Shown in pieces: positions 41,515-50,011 of a DNA stretch of 64,000 nt. How positions within the stretch are numbered: the first letter of the stretch is position 1; the number at the start of each line of letters is the position of its first letter. The position numbers and the translations under genes are program-made. The notes beneath the pieces were generated by a model, which made no database searches, had not been told where the DNA came from, and was given only the letters and a program-made list of their open reading frames with translations. The DNA comes from Ruminococcus sp. UNK.MGS-30 (GTDB taxonomy: Bacteria; Bacillota; Clostridia; Oscillospirales; Ruminococcaceae), in the NCBI GenBank assembly GCA_000980705.1, contig LBCK01000002.1, positions 372,001-436,000 of the forward strand, in the 5' to 3' direction.

Positions 41515-43002
41515 TTAAAATATCTCCTTATAATTGTTGTACATTTGCTTATAATACGCAAGCAATTGCTGCCCGATCCTATTGTTAAGTTTTATTGTTG
41601 TGAGCGATGGTGGGATAAGGCACGCTTCATAAACATCAGAATTGTGAATGCTTTTTGCTACTTTGGTCATACCGATGCTCTCACATAAGTTAGACCCTTT
41701 TTGAGTGACACCATCCGCTATGATATCCGATATAAAAATTTCATGCTCGGACGCAAGTTTCAATAGAAAATCAATAAAGTTTGAATATATTATTCTAAAA
41801 GCGTTAGTTGTATTATATGCGGGGTGTATGCAAAATGAGCACAAATATAATTTGTAAAATCCGGGCATATCGTACTGACGAATATCGCTGACAGGTATTG
41901 TGGTATCATCGAACTTACCGCTTTTAATTTTTTTGTATAGTTCATCTCCGATCGGCAGTGAAGTGAAAAAACCAATAAGCTTGCCATTGTCTGTATCACG
42001 TGCGCCTAAATTTGTTAAAGGATTATAATCAAACCATTCCTTATCCGTGCTAGGACTTGCTATTAACTCCGCTGGGAGAACTAGCTTCTCAATCTCATAT
42101 GATTCTAAAATGTCATTTTCGGTAAATTCCTCGGGTCTTACAGGGATGATTTTTTTAGATTGAAGAATGGGCTTTTTAAAGTATGTCGTCATGTACCACT
42201 CAACAACCGAATAAATTGAAAATTGAAGCAGATACATTTCCTCCCGGTCTAAAGTATTAATGGCATGTTCTACGTCTAAAAATTTATTAATGAAACGATT
42301 CAGATATTTTAAATGCTCTTTCAAATTTAGATTAAGGAACTCTATATCCAAAAAGGTTTCTAAAATTTGTGCATCTTGTGAAATGTAAATGTTTTCCGAA
42401 TTTGCGACATCTCTCAGCAGATCTTTTATCATAAGCTTAACTTCGTTAATTGCAGCAAGCCGATTAGAATATATTTTTCTCCAAAAAAGATTTAAATGGA
42501 TCGCCAATTGCTCAAGAGCGATAGAGTTATATGAGTGCAATTCCCTCACCAAGCTCACCAAGTTGGTTTTTTCTATGTGCCAAAAACCGCTTTCCTGCTT
42601 TCTTTCGTCAATGACTTCTTTTAATCCCAAAGCGATTTCCTTTATTTCTTTTTCTGGGCCGACCTCAATGTAATTATGTTCCAGAATAAAAGGATATTTT
42701 TGTCCAGTTTGCTTTTTAATATCTGAAAATAATAAAGGTAAGAAATTATCGAAACTACCAGCACTTAATATTCCCAGTTCCATGCTCGACCAATTGCTTT
42801 TATAATAATTTTTGCTAATTACCGCGAGGAAAACAACAGACTCAGCTATTCCGTTTATAATTGAGTCTTTGATTTTATCTCCTTTATGTATGCTGTTCTT
42901 ATCATACCATACCTGTAAACCCAATTTGTTTAGCTCGTCGACTAAGGGTTCAACAAAACCTTTTTTATCAATACTAGAATGAGAGATGAAAACATCAAAC
43001 AT
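41515..43002 (-). CDS. TIR-domain protein with C-terminal GNAT-like domain
   Basis: This ~495-residue protein has an N-terminal TIR domain (MFDVFISHSSIDKKGFVEPL; QVWYDKNSIHKGDKI). The glutamate expected for NAD cleavage lies in NWSSMELGILSA. A helical middle is followed by a C-terminal region that looks like a GNAT fold (GKLIGFFTSLP, YLCSFCIHPAYNTTNAF, GSNLCESIGMTKV). The start at 43002 is behind GGGAGGAG; an upstream ATG at 43023 has none. TIR proteins of this kind act as NAD-consuming effectors or signal makers in antiviral defence. Its 5' end faces the right inverted repeat 40 bases away. Confidence 0.8.
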   Translation of the reverse strand: MFDVFISHSSIDKKGFVEPLVDELNKLGLQVWYDKNSIHKGDKIKDSIINGIAESVVFLAVISKNYYKSNWSSMELGILSAGSFDNFLPLLFSDIKKQTGQKYPFILEHNYIEVGPEKEIKEIALGLKEVIDERKQESGFWHIEKTNLVSLVRELHSYNSIALEQLAIHLNLFWRKIYSNRLAAINEVKLMIKDLLRDVANSENIYISQDAQILETFLDIEFLNLNLKEHLKYLNRFINKFLDVEHAINTLDREEMYLLQFSIYSVVEWYMTTYFKKPILQSKKIIPVRPEEFTENDILESYEIEKLVLPAELIASPSTDKEWFDYNPLTNLGARDTDNGKLIGFFTSLPIGDELYKKIKSGKFDDTTIPVSDIRQYDMPGFYKLYLCSFCIHPAYNTTNAFRIIYSNFIDFLLKLASEHEIFISDIIADGVTQKGSNLCESIGMTKVAKSIHNSDVYEACLIPPSLTTIKLNNRIGQQLLAYYKQMYNNYKEIF

Positions 43003-43042
43003 TTTTGCTCCTCCCAACAGCATACAGCTGTGTTTTAATTAT

Positions 43043-43066
43043 GATAATTTGAAGTTATCCTGCGTT
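43043..43066. repeat. Right 24-bp inverted repeat (IRR) of the putative inverton
   Basis: Perfect reverse complement of 40375-40398. The repeats enclose about 2.64 kb holding exactly two convergent genes. Confidence 0.9.
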
Positions 43067-43080
43067 TACATATACTTTTG

Positions 43081-43108
43081 ACTATATGGTATTTATGCTA
43101 TATGTCAA
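43081..43108 (-). promoter_or_regulatory. Right inward promoter of the invertible segment
   Basis: On the minus strand TTGACA and TATAGT are 16 bases apart, with predicted start near 43074, just outside the right repeat. In the present orientation it serves the TIR-GNAT gene. It overlaps the start region of the divergent defence operon. Confidence 0.6.
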
Positions 43109-43134
43109 TAAAAATAGAAAGGAAGAACTGTACT

Positions 43135-44193
43135 GTGAACAAAAGTATGATTAATGAGCATGATAGCCAACAAATACTTTTTGAAAACAATTTTGATTAT
43201 GAAAAAAGATCAAATCTTTGTGTTCCTTTTCTGAAATCAAGAGGAATAAAACCTTCTCCCATATTCAATACATATTGGAGGTATGCTGCTGAAAGACAAC
43301 ATATATTTATGAAAAGAAAATCAGGAGTTCCTTTTCCTTGGACTGATGATGATATACTTTTAAAATACAAATTCACAAATGTATATAGAGCTTCTGATCG
43401 GGTAAGTCAATATTTAATAAAGGAAGTTATATATTGCGGTGGATTTGGAAATAGATATTCTCCAGAAGACACCTTTTTTAGAATTTTACTATTTAAGTTA
43501 TTTAATAAAATAGATACATGGAAATACCTCGAATCAGAATTGGGAACTATTGATTTCAAATCATATTCATATGAAAAATATTATTATCTTCTGAATAATC
43601 TACTTGATGATGGAAAACGAATTTATTCTGCGGCATATATAATGCCATCTGGCGCTTCATTTGGAAATAATCGTAAGCATGGCAATAACCTAAGATTGCT
43701 TGAACTAATGATGTCAGAACATTTAGTTGCAAAAATTTCAAAAGCAAGAAATTTGATGGAAATATATCAGTTATTACTAGAGTTCCCCTCAGTGGGAAAA
43801 TTTCTTGCTTTTCAGTATGCAATAGATATAAATTATAGTGAACTATGTGATTTTAGCGAAATGGATTACGTTGTGGCTGGCCCAGGTGCCCATAGTGGCA
43901 TATCAAAAATTTTTTTGGATACCAATGGTTACTCTGATGAATATATTATTCGACTTATGGCAGAAAACCAAGAAGAAGAATTCAAACGACTCGGACTAAA
44001 ATTTGAGTATTTGGAAAAAAGAAAACTACAGCTAATCGATTGCCAAAATATATTTTGTGAAGTTGACAAATATACAAGAGTTGCTTTTCCTAATTATAAA
44101 GGAAATAATCGTTCGCGAATTAAACAGCACTTTATACCTAACCTAGCACAACCAATCGATTATTTCTATCCTCCCAAATGGGGTATCACCTGA
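43135..44193 (+). CDS. Thymine-hypermodification pyrophosphorylase-like enzyme (aGPT-Pplase type)
   Basis: This ~352-residue protein resembles alpha-glutamyl/putrescinyl-thymine pyrophosphorylases, which in phages attach amines to activated 5-hydroxymethyl-pyrimidines in DNA. The matching segments are FNTYWRYAAERQHIFMKRKS, VPFPWTDDDILLKYKFTNVY, RASDRVSQYLIKEV, and later VAGPGAHSGISKIF. I start at GTG 43135 behind AAAGGAAG at 9 bases; upstream ATGs lack sites. The next gene encodes a thymidylate-synthase homologue, the expected source of 5-hydroxymethyl-dUMP. Its presence beside TIR and SLOG genes suggests nucleotide or DNA modification tied to immune signalling. Confidence 0.78.
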   Translation: MNKSMINEHDSQQILFENNFDYEKRSNLCVPFLKSRGIKPSPIFNTYWRYAAERQHIFMKRKSGVPFPWTDDDILLKYKFTNVYRASDRVSQYLIKEVIYCGGFGNRYSPEDTFFRILLFKLFNKIDTWKYLESELGTIDFKSYSYEKYYYLLNNLLDDGKRIYSAAYIMPSGASFGNNRKHGNNLRLLELMMSEHLVAKISKARNLMEIYQLLLEFPSVGKFLAFQYAIDINYSELCDFSEMDYVVAGPGAHSGISKIFLDTNGYSDEYIIRLMAENQEEEFKRLGLKFEYLEKRKLQLIDCQNIFCEVDKYTRVAFPNYKGNNRSRIKQHFIPNLAQPIDYFYPPKWGIT

Positions 44194-44202
44194 GGTGAGT
44201 TT

Positions 44203-45195
44203 ATGTTTAATAGTTTTCATGGAGAAACTGCAAATGATATTTGGAAGCAAGCGTTTCAGGCAGTTAAACTTTCAGATATCATAGAAAGCAGGTGTGGTAA
44301 TACGAGAGAATTGTTACATACAACATTATCGATTAATAATCCACGCCAAAAGTGGGTAACTTGCAAATCACCTCCAATTAGTATTGGGTATGCACTTGCC
44401 GAGTTGATTTGGATTTTGCAAGGATGTGATGATTCTCAGACAATAAATTATTGGAATCCTGTTCTTCCTAAATTCGCTGGAAATTATAAGTCATATCCAG
44501 GTGCATATGGTCAAAGAATAATGTATAGGTATGGTTTTAATCAACTTAAACGAGTGTATGAAACATTGATGAATCATCCTGAAAGCAGACAGGCAGTTAT
44601 GCTGATATGGGATCCACAAACGGATCTGCCACAGCTGAACGGCATTCCTAATAACGAGGATATTCCCTGCAACATTTGCTCTATGATTAAGATAAGAAAA
44701 GGCAAACTAGAATGGACACAGGTAATGAGAAGTAATGACCTTGTTTTAGGATTGCCATATAATTTGGTTCAATTTACATCAATGCAGGAGATACTTGCAT
44801 CGTGGCTGAATGTGGATGTTGGTTCGTATAATCACATAAGTGATAGTTTACATATCTATACAGAGAAAGAGTCTTTTGTAGGAATTCAAACGATGGAATG
44901 CTATAATACGGACTCATTAAGAATAAAGAAAGAAGATTTTAATCAGGTAATACAGTCCATATATAATGTGATGGAAACACTTTCTCATGCCAATATTCAA
45001 CAATATGAATTACTTAAATTTTCAGAGCTTGACTTGGGCTATGAAGCCTACAATAATATTTTAAAGATAATTTGTGCGTATTCTGCATATAGTAATCATT
45101 TTACGGATGTGCAGAATGAAATAATAAAATGCTGCACCAATAAAGTTTATGTTCTCATGTGGACAAATTGGCTGCAAAGTAAAACTAGGAGGTAA
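44203..45195 (+). CDS. Thymidylate synthase / dUMP hydroxymethylase homologue
   Basis: This 330-residue protein shows the thymidylate-synthase fold signature: an active-site Cys in IPCNICSMIKIRKGKLEW, the dUMP-binding stretch QVMRSNDLVLGLPYNLVQFT, and GSYNHISDSLHIY near the end of the core. The Asn in PYNLVQ is the residue that distinguishes dUMP enzymes from dCMP hydroxymethylases. Coupled with the previous gene it more likely makes a hydroxymethylated dUMP than ordinary dTMP. It starts 9 bases after that gene behind GAGGTGAG. Confidence 0.85.
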   Translation: MFNSFHGETANDIWKQAFQAVKLSDIIESRCGNTRELLHTTLSINNPRQKWVTCKSPPISIGYALAELIWILQGCDDSQTINYWNPVLPKFAGNYKSYPGAYGQRIMYRYGFNQLKRVYETLMNHPESRQAVMLIWDPQTDLPQLNGIPNNEDIPCNICSMIKIRKGKLEWTQVMRSNDLVLGLPYNLVQFTSMQEILASWLNVDVGSYNHISDSLHIYTEKESFVGIQTMECYNTDSLRIKKEDFNQVIQSIYNVMETLSHANIQQYELLKFSELDLGYEAYNNILKIICAYSAYSNHFTDVQNEIIKCCTNKVYVLMWTNWLQSKTRR

Positions 45196-45199
45196 AATT

Positions 45200-45670
45200 A
45201 TGTCAAAGACTATAAATTTATTTGTATCACATAAGGGAGAAGATGAAAGCAAAATTGATGCCTTCAAAAAACTTATGGAGAGAAAAGGATACGATTTTAG
45301 AGATAGCTCTATAAGGGAAAGTGAACCCAATAAGGCAAATAATAAGGAATACATAAAAAAACAGTATTTAAAGCCAGCAATTGACTGGGCAGGGACGGTT
45401 GTAGTTTTAATAGGTAATAATACACACAAAAGCGATTGGGTAAACTGGGAAATTGAATATGCTCAGCAGTGTCAAAAGAAGATAATAGGCGTTTATATAC
45501 AGGGTGAAAAAGATTCTGAACTTCCTGAAGCATTGAAAGACTACGCTGAATCATGCGTTGGTTGGAATGCAGAAAAGATAGATGAAGTCATAAGGAACGA
45601 TCGCGTTATTTGGGAAGACCAGAATGGCAACCCTATAGCACCAAATGCTTCGTCACACGTCAGTTGCTAA
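45200..45670 (+). CDS. ThsB-like TIR protein (DUF1863 type)
   Basis: This 156-residue single-domain protein matches the MTH538/DUF1863 TIR group, to which Thoeris ThsB belongs: NLFVSHKGEDESKIDAFKKL, DSSIRESEPNKANNKEYIKK and TVVVLIGNNTHKSDWVNWEI, the last carrying the catalytic glutamate. ThsB proteins sense phage and make a cyclic ADP-ribose isomer that is read by a SLOG domain; a SLOG protein is encoded two genes on. It starts 5 bases after the synthase gene behind AGGAGG. Confidence 0.85.
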   Translation: MSKTINLFVSHKGEDESKIDAFKKLMERKGYDFRDSSIRESEPNKANNKEYIKKQYLKPAIDWAGTVVVLIGNNTHKSDWVNWEIEYAQQCQKKIIGVYIQGEKDSELPEALKDYAESCVGWNAEKIDEVIRNDRVIWEDQNGNPIAPNASSHVSC

Positions 45671-45678
45671 TAGGAATC

Positions 45679-46305
45679 ATGAAAATATATTCTTATATAG
45701 TAAAAAGAGATTACGGTTTTGCTCCAAATCCATTCTACGGTTATTGTACATTAGCTACTTGTAAACCCGTCATAAGAAAACATGCAGAAATTGGAGATAT
45801 AATAGTAGGCATAGGTTCCGGCGGGAAAAATAGTGTATATAAGAATAGAATGATTTTTGCTATGAAAATCTCTGAAGTGTTAACTTATGATCAGTATTGG
45901 AACGATATAAGATTTCAGAAGAAAAAACCAATTATGAGTGGGAGCAAAAAACAGATGTATGGAGATAATATTTATCATACGTCATTTGCAACTGGCGAAA
46001 TTGTTCAAGAATATAGCCACCATAGTTATCCTGACGGGGGAACGAATCTTTTAAATTATAACAGAGATGTCCCCGGTGAAAACGTGCTTATTTCCAATAA
46101 TTATTGGTATTGGGGTAGAGAGGCAATAAAAATCCCGTCCCAGCTATTAAAATTAGCAGCAGTAAAGCGAGGACATCGAGTTTTTGAAAATGCCGCTTTT
46201 GTTTCTGAAGTTGATAAGTGGTTGAACGAATTAAACTATAGTGGATATATTGGGAAACCCTGTAAGTTTTCAAGTGACTATCAATGGTATGATGGAAGAA
46301 AATAA
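45679..46305 (+). CDS. Nmad2-type protein (nucleotide modification associated domain 2)
   Basis: This 208-residue protein matches the Nmad2 group: MKIYSYIVKRDYGFAPNPFY, GYCTLATCKPVIRKHAEIGD and VGIGSGGKNSVYKNRMIFAM, then GDNIYHTSFATGEIVQEYSH and ISNNYWYWG. Nmad domains were defined by comparative genomics as companions of modified-nucleotide enzymes and may bind or process such nucleotides; no activity is established. It starts 9 bases after the TIR gene. Together with the two upstream enzymes it supports a modified-base theme for this operon. Confidence 0.8.
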   Translation: MKIYSYIVKRDYGFAPNPFYGYCTLATCKPVIRKHAEIGDIIVGIGSGGKNSVYKNRMIFAMKISEVLTYDQYWNDIRFQKKKPIMSGSKKQMYGDNIYHTSFATGEIVQEYSHHSYPDGGTNLLNYNRDVPGENVLISNNYWYWGREAIKIPSQLLKLAAVKRGHRVFENAAFVSEVDKWLNELNYSGYIGKPCKFSSDYQWYDGRK

Positions 46306-46323
46306 GTTTATTTTGGAGGAGTT

Positions 46324-48249
46324 ATGAATCACTTTTCACCTTTATCGATACAGTTTGTTTGGCATCCTGATGACAGCCAAGCTGTAGTGCCCATAGTAAA
46401 TTATTGCAAGAAAAACCTCTCACGTAATCAGGATAATCCTTTTTTACGTTCGTTAGATTTTCCCATATTCTGCTTCACATCAAAAACAGAAAGCGTACCT
46501 TCGCCAATAAATATAATGTCAGAAAAGACATTAGTTTTTGTGTTCGTTGGAACCAGTATTGTAATATCTGAAGAATGGAAAAAATATATATTTGAGGATT
46601 GTGAAAATGAGAACGTAAAAAAAGTTTACATTGCTCTAAACAAGTATGCTTTCAATCTAAAGGAAATAGAACAGACAAATTGTATCCGTTATGAAGAGCA
46701 TACTGCAAAATTTGAGGATGAAATGCTGCATCGAAGAATGTTTGTTGATATATCACATGAAGTATATAGGTGGTTGTTAGAGAGTGACGAACATAATCAG
46801 TTGAATTTATTTATTAGTCATACTAAAAACGACATTAATGGTGTTAATTTAGCAAAAGAAATAAAGGAGTTTATTGATTCCGACACGAGGATGAAAAATT
46901 TTTTTGATGTAAATGATATACAAGCTGGGGATGATTTTAATGATACTATTTGTGAAAATATAAAAAAATCCACTTTAGTTGTTGTTCATTCCAATACTTA
47001 TTCATCAAGATTTTGGTGTCAAAAAGAAATATTATGTGCAAAACAAAATGGCCGCCCTATTATTGAAGTCAATTGTATTGATGGTTTTGAGGATAGAAGT
47101 TTTCCTTTTATGTGTAATTATCCGACTATTAGATTTAACGATAATATATTAGAAGTAATTGAACTGGCTTTAATGGAAACGATTCGTTTTTATTATTGCG
47201 ATAGACTTATGCGCATGTATAGAGAAAACGGTTATTTAATTGGTGTTAAAACTTTTAATAGCGTTCCAGATAGTTTTATGATAAATGATACTGAAGAAGA
47301 GGTAATTGTTTATCCCGAACCAGAGTTGTATCCCGATGAATACAAAATACTTACTTCAAAAAAAATTATTACTACACCATTATCATTTAGGAAATCAGAC
47401 ATACATAATAAAAAAATTGGTATTTCAATATCAGGTGCTCCTGAAGAAGATATGGGACGACTTGGTCAAGATAGTAATAATCTAAAATGCTTATCTAAAA
47501 TTTTAGCGCAAAAAATAATCCGAAGTGAATCCATAGTGGTATATGGTGGAGATTTACGTCCTAACGGATTTACACAATTTTTATTTGAAGAAGCTAGGAT
47601 AGCAAAATTCAATCGAACTGATGATGAGAAAATTCTTGTTGAGAACTTTATATCATGGCCTGCTCAACAATTGGAAAACGAAGAAATAAAAAAATGGAGT
47701 GCCGAACATATTGGAATATGCAAATTTATAAGGTGTACGGCTCCACAATATGTAAATAGTATAACAAAATCTGCGTTAGATGAATACATATGGGGCCGCT
47801 GTCTCACAGATATGCGCGAGAAAATGATTGATGAATGCGATATTAGAATCTGTGCAGGCGGAAAGATAATTAATTATAAAGGATGCATGCCAGGTATTTT
47901 GGAAGAAGTGCTCATAGCTGTTGAAAAAAGAAAGCCCGTTTATCTTCTCGGCGGTTTTGGCGGAATTACCGAAAGAATATGTAGATATATTTTAACGGGG
48001 AAACTGCCGGAGGAACTTACACAAAAATGGCAAATTAATAATTGTGATGAGTATTCAAAACTTATTAAGAAATATACTGATCATTCTATTTTTATAGATT
48101 ATTCAAGAATTGAAAGCGTAAGTATGGAGTCGCTCAATAATGGGCTTTCCGAAGAAGAAAACAAACGCTTATTTACGACACCTTTTCTTGAGGAGATAAT
48201 ATACCTCATATCTCGTGGATTGAGAAATCTTTACCCCAAAGCCACATGA
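46324..48249 (+). CDS. TIR-SLOG effector protein with extra N-terminal domain
   Basis: This 641-residue protein has three parts. The N-terminal ~155 residues look like a divergent TIR-related fold (SIQFVWHPDDSQAVVPIVNY; FVFVGTSIVISEEW). A clear TIR follows (LNLFISHTKNDINGVNLAKE, FFDVNDIQAGDDFN, YSSRFWCQKEILCAKQ with the glutamate). A C-terminal SLOG domain starts near residue 355 (IGISISGAPEEDMGRLGQDS, VVYGGDLRPNGFTQFLFEEA, DIRICAGGKI, VYLLGGFGGITERI). SLOG domains in defence systems bind NAD-derived second messengers, so this is a likely effector activated by the ThsB-like protein. It starts behind GGAGGAG. Confidence 0.85.
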   Translation: MNHFSPLSIQFVWHPDDSQAVVPIVNYCKKNLSRNQDNPFLRSLDFPIFCFTSKTESVPSPINIMSEKTLVFVFVGTSIVISEEWKKYIFEDCENENVKKVYIALNKYAFNLKEIEQTNCIRYEEHTAKFEDEMLHRRMFVDISHEVYRWLLESDEHNQLNLFISHTKNDINGVNLAKEIKEFIDSDTRMKNFFDVNDIQAGDDFNDTICENIKKSTLVVVHSNTYSSRFWCQKEILCAKQNGRPIIEVNCIDGFEDRSFPFMCNYPTIRFNDNILEVIELALMETIRFYYCDRLMRMYRENGYLIGVKTFNSVPDSFMINDTEEEVIVYPEPELYPDEYKILTSKKIITTPLSFRKSDIHNKKIGISISGAPEEDMGRLGQDSNNLKCLSKILAQKIIRSESIVVYGGDLRPNGFTQFLFEEARIAKFNRTDDEKILVENFISWPAQQLENEEIKKWSAEHIGICKFIRCTAPQYVNSITKSALDEYIWGRCLTDMREKMIDECDIRICAGGKIINYKGCMPGILEEVLIAVEKRKPVYLLGGFGGITERICRYILTGKLPEELTQKWQINNCDEYSKLIKKYTDHSIFIDYSRIESVSMESLNNGLSEEENKRLFTTPFLEEIIYLISRGLRNLYPKAT

Positions 48250-48502
48250 ATCTTCAGAACAGCTTTTGAATGAAATATACAATATTTTCACTTCTAATAC
48301 ACGCACTAAGGAGGAACATAAAATTTATTTGTTATCAATTGAGATTCTGATTTTAAAAATATGTCCTACGTTAAGACACAATTCGCAGTTAAAACTGCTT
48401 AATTGACAAATATCAAAAAGACGCTGTCAAGGTTAAAATGAGTGACGAAGAAAAAGTAACACAACTTATATATAAAGCGTAAAGTGATAATGCCTCTATT
48501 TA

Positions 48503-48786
48503 AAATACAACGATGAAAACTTGCTGTCATGCGTAATTTCTCTGGCATACTATTCCACACATAAATACACAATTGAAAGAGAATTTCCTGATGGAAAAGG
48601 ATTTGTAGATTTGGTTTTCCGCCTAAGGAAAAATAACCGCAACTCTGCAATGTTTGTGCAAATCAAATTAAGAAAAAAGTATACCGATGTCTAAAGGATT
48701 ACTCAGGAGAAATCTTACTTGTCGGAATAAACTACAATAAAGATGATAAAAGCTATACCTGTAAGATGGAAAAAACAAATAAATAA
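48503..48786 (+). pseudogene. Remnant of a PD-(D/E)XK nuclease-type (AAA-ATPase-like family) gene
   Basis: Two frames joined by a one-base deletion near 48692 read as the C-terminal nuclease part of AAA-ATPase-like/PDDEXK_9 proteins: KYTIEREFPDGKGFVDLVFR, SAMFVQIKLRKKYTDV, then KDYSGEILLVGINYNKDDKS. The upstream ATPase region is absent. The rest of the 48250-48858 gap shows no gene. Confidence 0.55.
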
Positions 48787-48858
48787 AAGAAATTTTTATT
48801 TGAATAATGTGTAAAATCGGTAAAAATCAATGTCATCTATTTTATAGTCACAAGACAT

Positions 48859-48900
48859 AAAAAGCACGTCAATTCCACATCGGAACTGGCGTGCTTTTTT
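48859..48900. terminator. Terminator at the island/chromosome boundary
   Basis: AAAAAGCACG pairs with CGTGCTTTTT, with further pairing inside, and T runs occur on both strands' ends. It lies where composition switches from AT-rich island to GC-richer chromosome. Confidence 0.75.
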
Positions 48901-48902
48901 GT

Positions 48903-48931
48903 TTGACTTTGCATTGTCTTTGTGGTACAAT
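48903..48931 (+). promoter_or_regulatory. Promoter of the CobW-family gene
   Basis: TTGACT and TACAAT are 17 bases apart, 36 bases before the ATG. No metal-regulator operator is recognised. Confidence 0.75.
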
Positions 48932-48967
48932 AAAACAAGGATAGCCGCAATGGAAAGGGTGGACAAT

Positions 48968-49948
48968 ATGACAAAAATAGATCTGATTACAGGTATTCTT
49001 GGCTCCGGAAAAACCACATTCATCCACGAGTATGCGTCGCATCTGATTCAGCAGGGACAGCGTATCGCAATCCTGGAGAATGATTTTGGCGCTGTTAACG
49101 TAGATATGGTGATGCTGCAAGACTTGAAATGTGAGAACTGCCAGCTGGAAATGATTGCCGGCGGCGGAGACCCCTGCTGTCATAAACGACGCTTTAAGAC
49201 GCAGTTGATCTCCCTGGGAATGCAGCATTTTGATCGAGTTATCATAGAACCCTCCGGCATCTTCGACATGGACGAGTTCTTTGATACGCTGTACGAGTCG
49301 CCGCTGGATCAGTGGTTCGAGATCGGTAGCATCCTAACCATTGTGGATGCTGAAATGGATGATGTCCTTTCAGCGCAGATGGAGTATCTTCTGGCATCTG
49401 AGGCAGCCTGCTGTGGCAAGCTGATTTTGAGCAAGTGGCAGAATATAAAAGGGGAATCCGAAGAAGACCTTGTTTCCCACATTCTGACCCATCTGAACCG
49501 CTCTTTGACAGGCATCCAGTGTAAACGACAGTTCCAGCCGAAAGACGTTCTGACGGCGGACTGGAGCGCTCTCCGTGCGGAGGATTTTTCTGCCATGCAG
49601 TCTGCCGGCTATCGCAATTGCAGCTATGTGAAACAGTTCAACACGGAGAGCATCCAAAGCGAAGTCCATTACTTCATGCACATCAATTTGCCCGAAAACC
49701 AAATCGAACCGTTGATACAGCAAATTCTGGCGGATGCCGCCTGCGGTAAGATCTACCGTATAAAGGGCGCATTGCCGGCAGAAAACGGCGACTGGCTGAA
49801 AGTAAACGCAACCGCAGAGAAAACGGAGATCTCACCAGTCAAAGACGGCCAGGCAGTTCTGATTGCCATAGGTGACAATCTGCACCGGGAGAAAATCGAC
49901 GCCTATCTGCAAAAGTATAACACCGATCCGGAATATGTTTCTATATAA
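48968..49948 (+). CDS. CobW/G3E-family GTPase (putative metallochaperone)
   Basis: This ~326-residue G3E GTPase has Walker A TGILGSGKTTFIHEY, the ENDFGAVNVDMV switch segment and the metal-site region AGGGDPCCHKRRF with a cysteine pair in place of the common CxCC. A C-terminal CobW domain includes VHYFMHINLP and YRIKGALPAENGDWL. The family delivers metals such as zinc or cobalt to enzymes. The usual NKxD base-specificity motif reads LSKWQN, which is unusual. The ATG at 48968 follows GGGTGG. It is monocistronic, bounded by a strong bidirectional terminator. Confidence 0.85.
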   Translation: MTKIDLITGILGSGKTTFIHEYASHLIQQGQRIAILENDFGAVNVDMVMLQDLKCENCQLEMIAGGGDPCCHKRRFKTQLISLGMQHFDRVIIEPSGIFDMDEFFDTLYESPLDQWFEIGSILTIVDAEMDDVLSAQMEYLLASEAACCGKLILSKWQNIKGESEEDLVSHILTHLNRSLTGIQCKRQFQPKDVLTADWSALRAEDFSAMQSAGYRNCSYVKQFNTESIQSEVHYFMHINLPENQIEPLIQQILADAACGKIYRIKGALPAENGDWLKVNATAEKTEISPVKDGQAVLIAIGDNLHREKIDAYLQKYNTDPEYVSI

Positions 49949-49951
49949 ACG

Positions 49952-49995
49952 AAAAGCCGCAGGCAAACCCATAAAACGGTTTGCCTGCGGCTTTT
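49952..49995. terminator. Strong bidirectional terminator between convergent operons
   Basis: A 17-bp perfect stem (AAAAGCCGCAGGCAAAC / GTTTGCCTGCGGCTTTT) with a 10-base loop. It serves both the CobW gene and the opposite ABC-transporter operon. Confidence 0.9.
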
Positions 49996-50011
49996 GTGCT
50001 ATTCTGTGTGA

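Noticed and set aside
48867..48876. Ten bases (CGTCAATTCC) matching part of the 19-bp integrase repeat, considered as an attachment-site remnant
   Set aside because: A 10-base match in 64 kb is expected by chance at an appreciable rate and here it lies inside a terminator stem.
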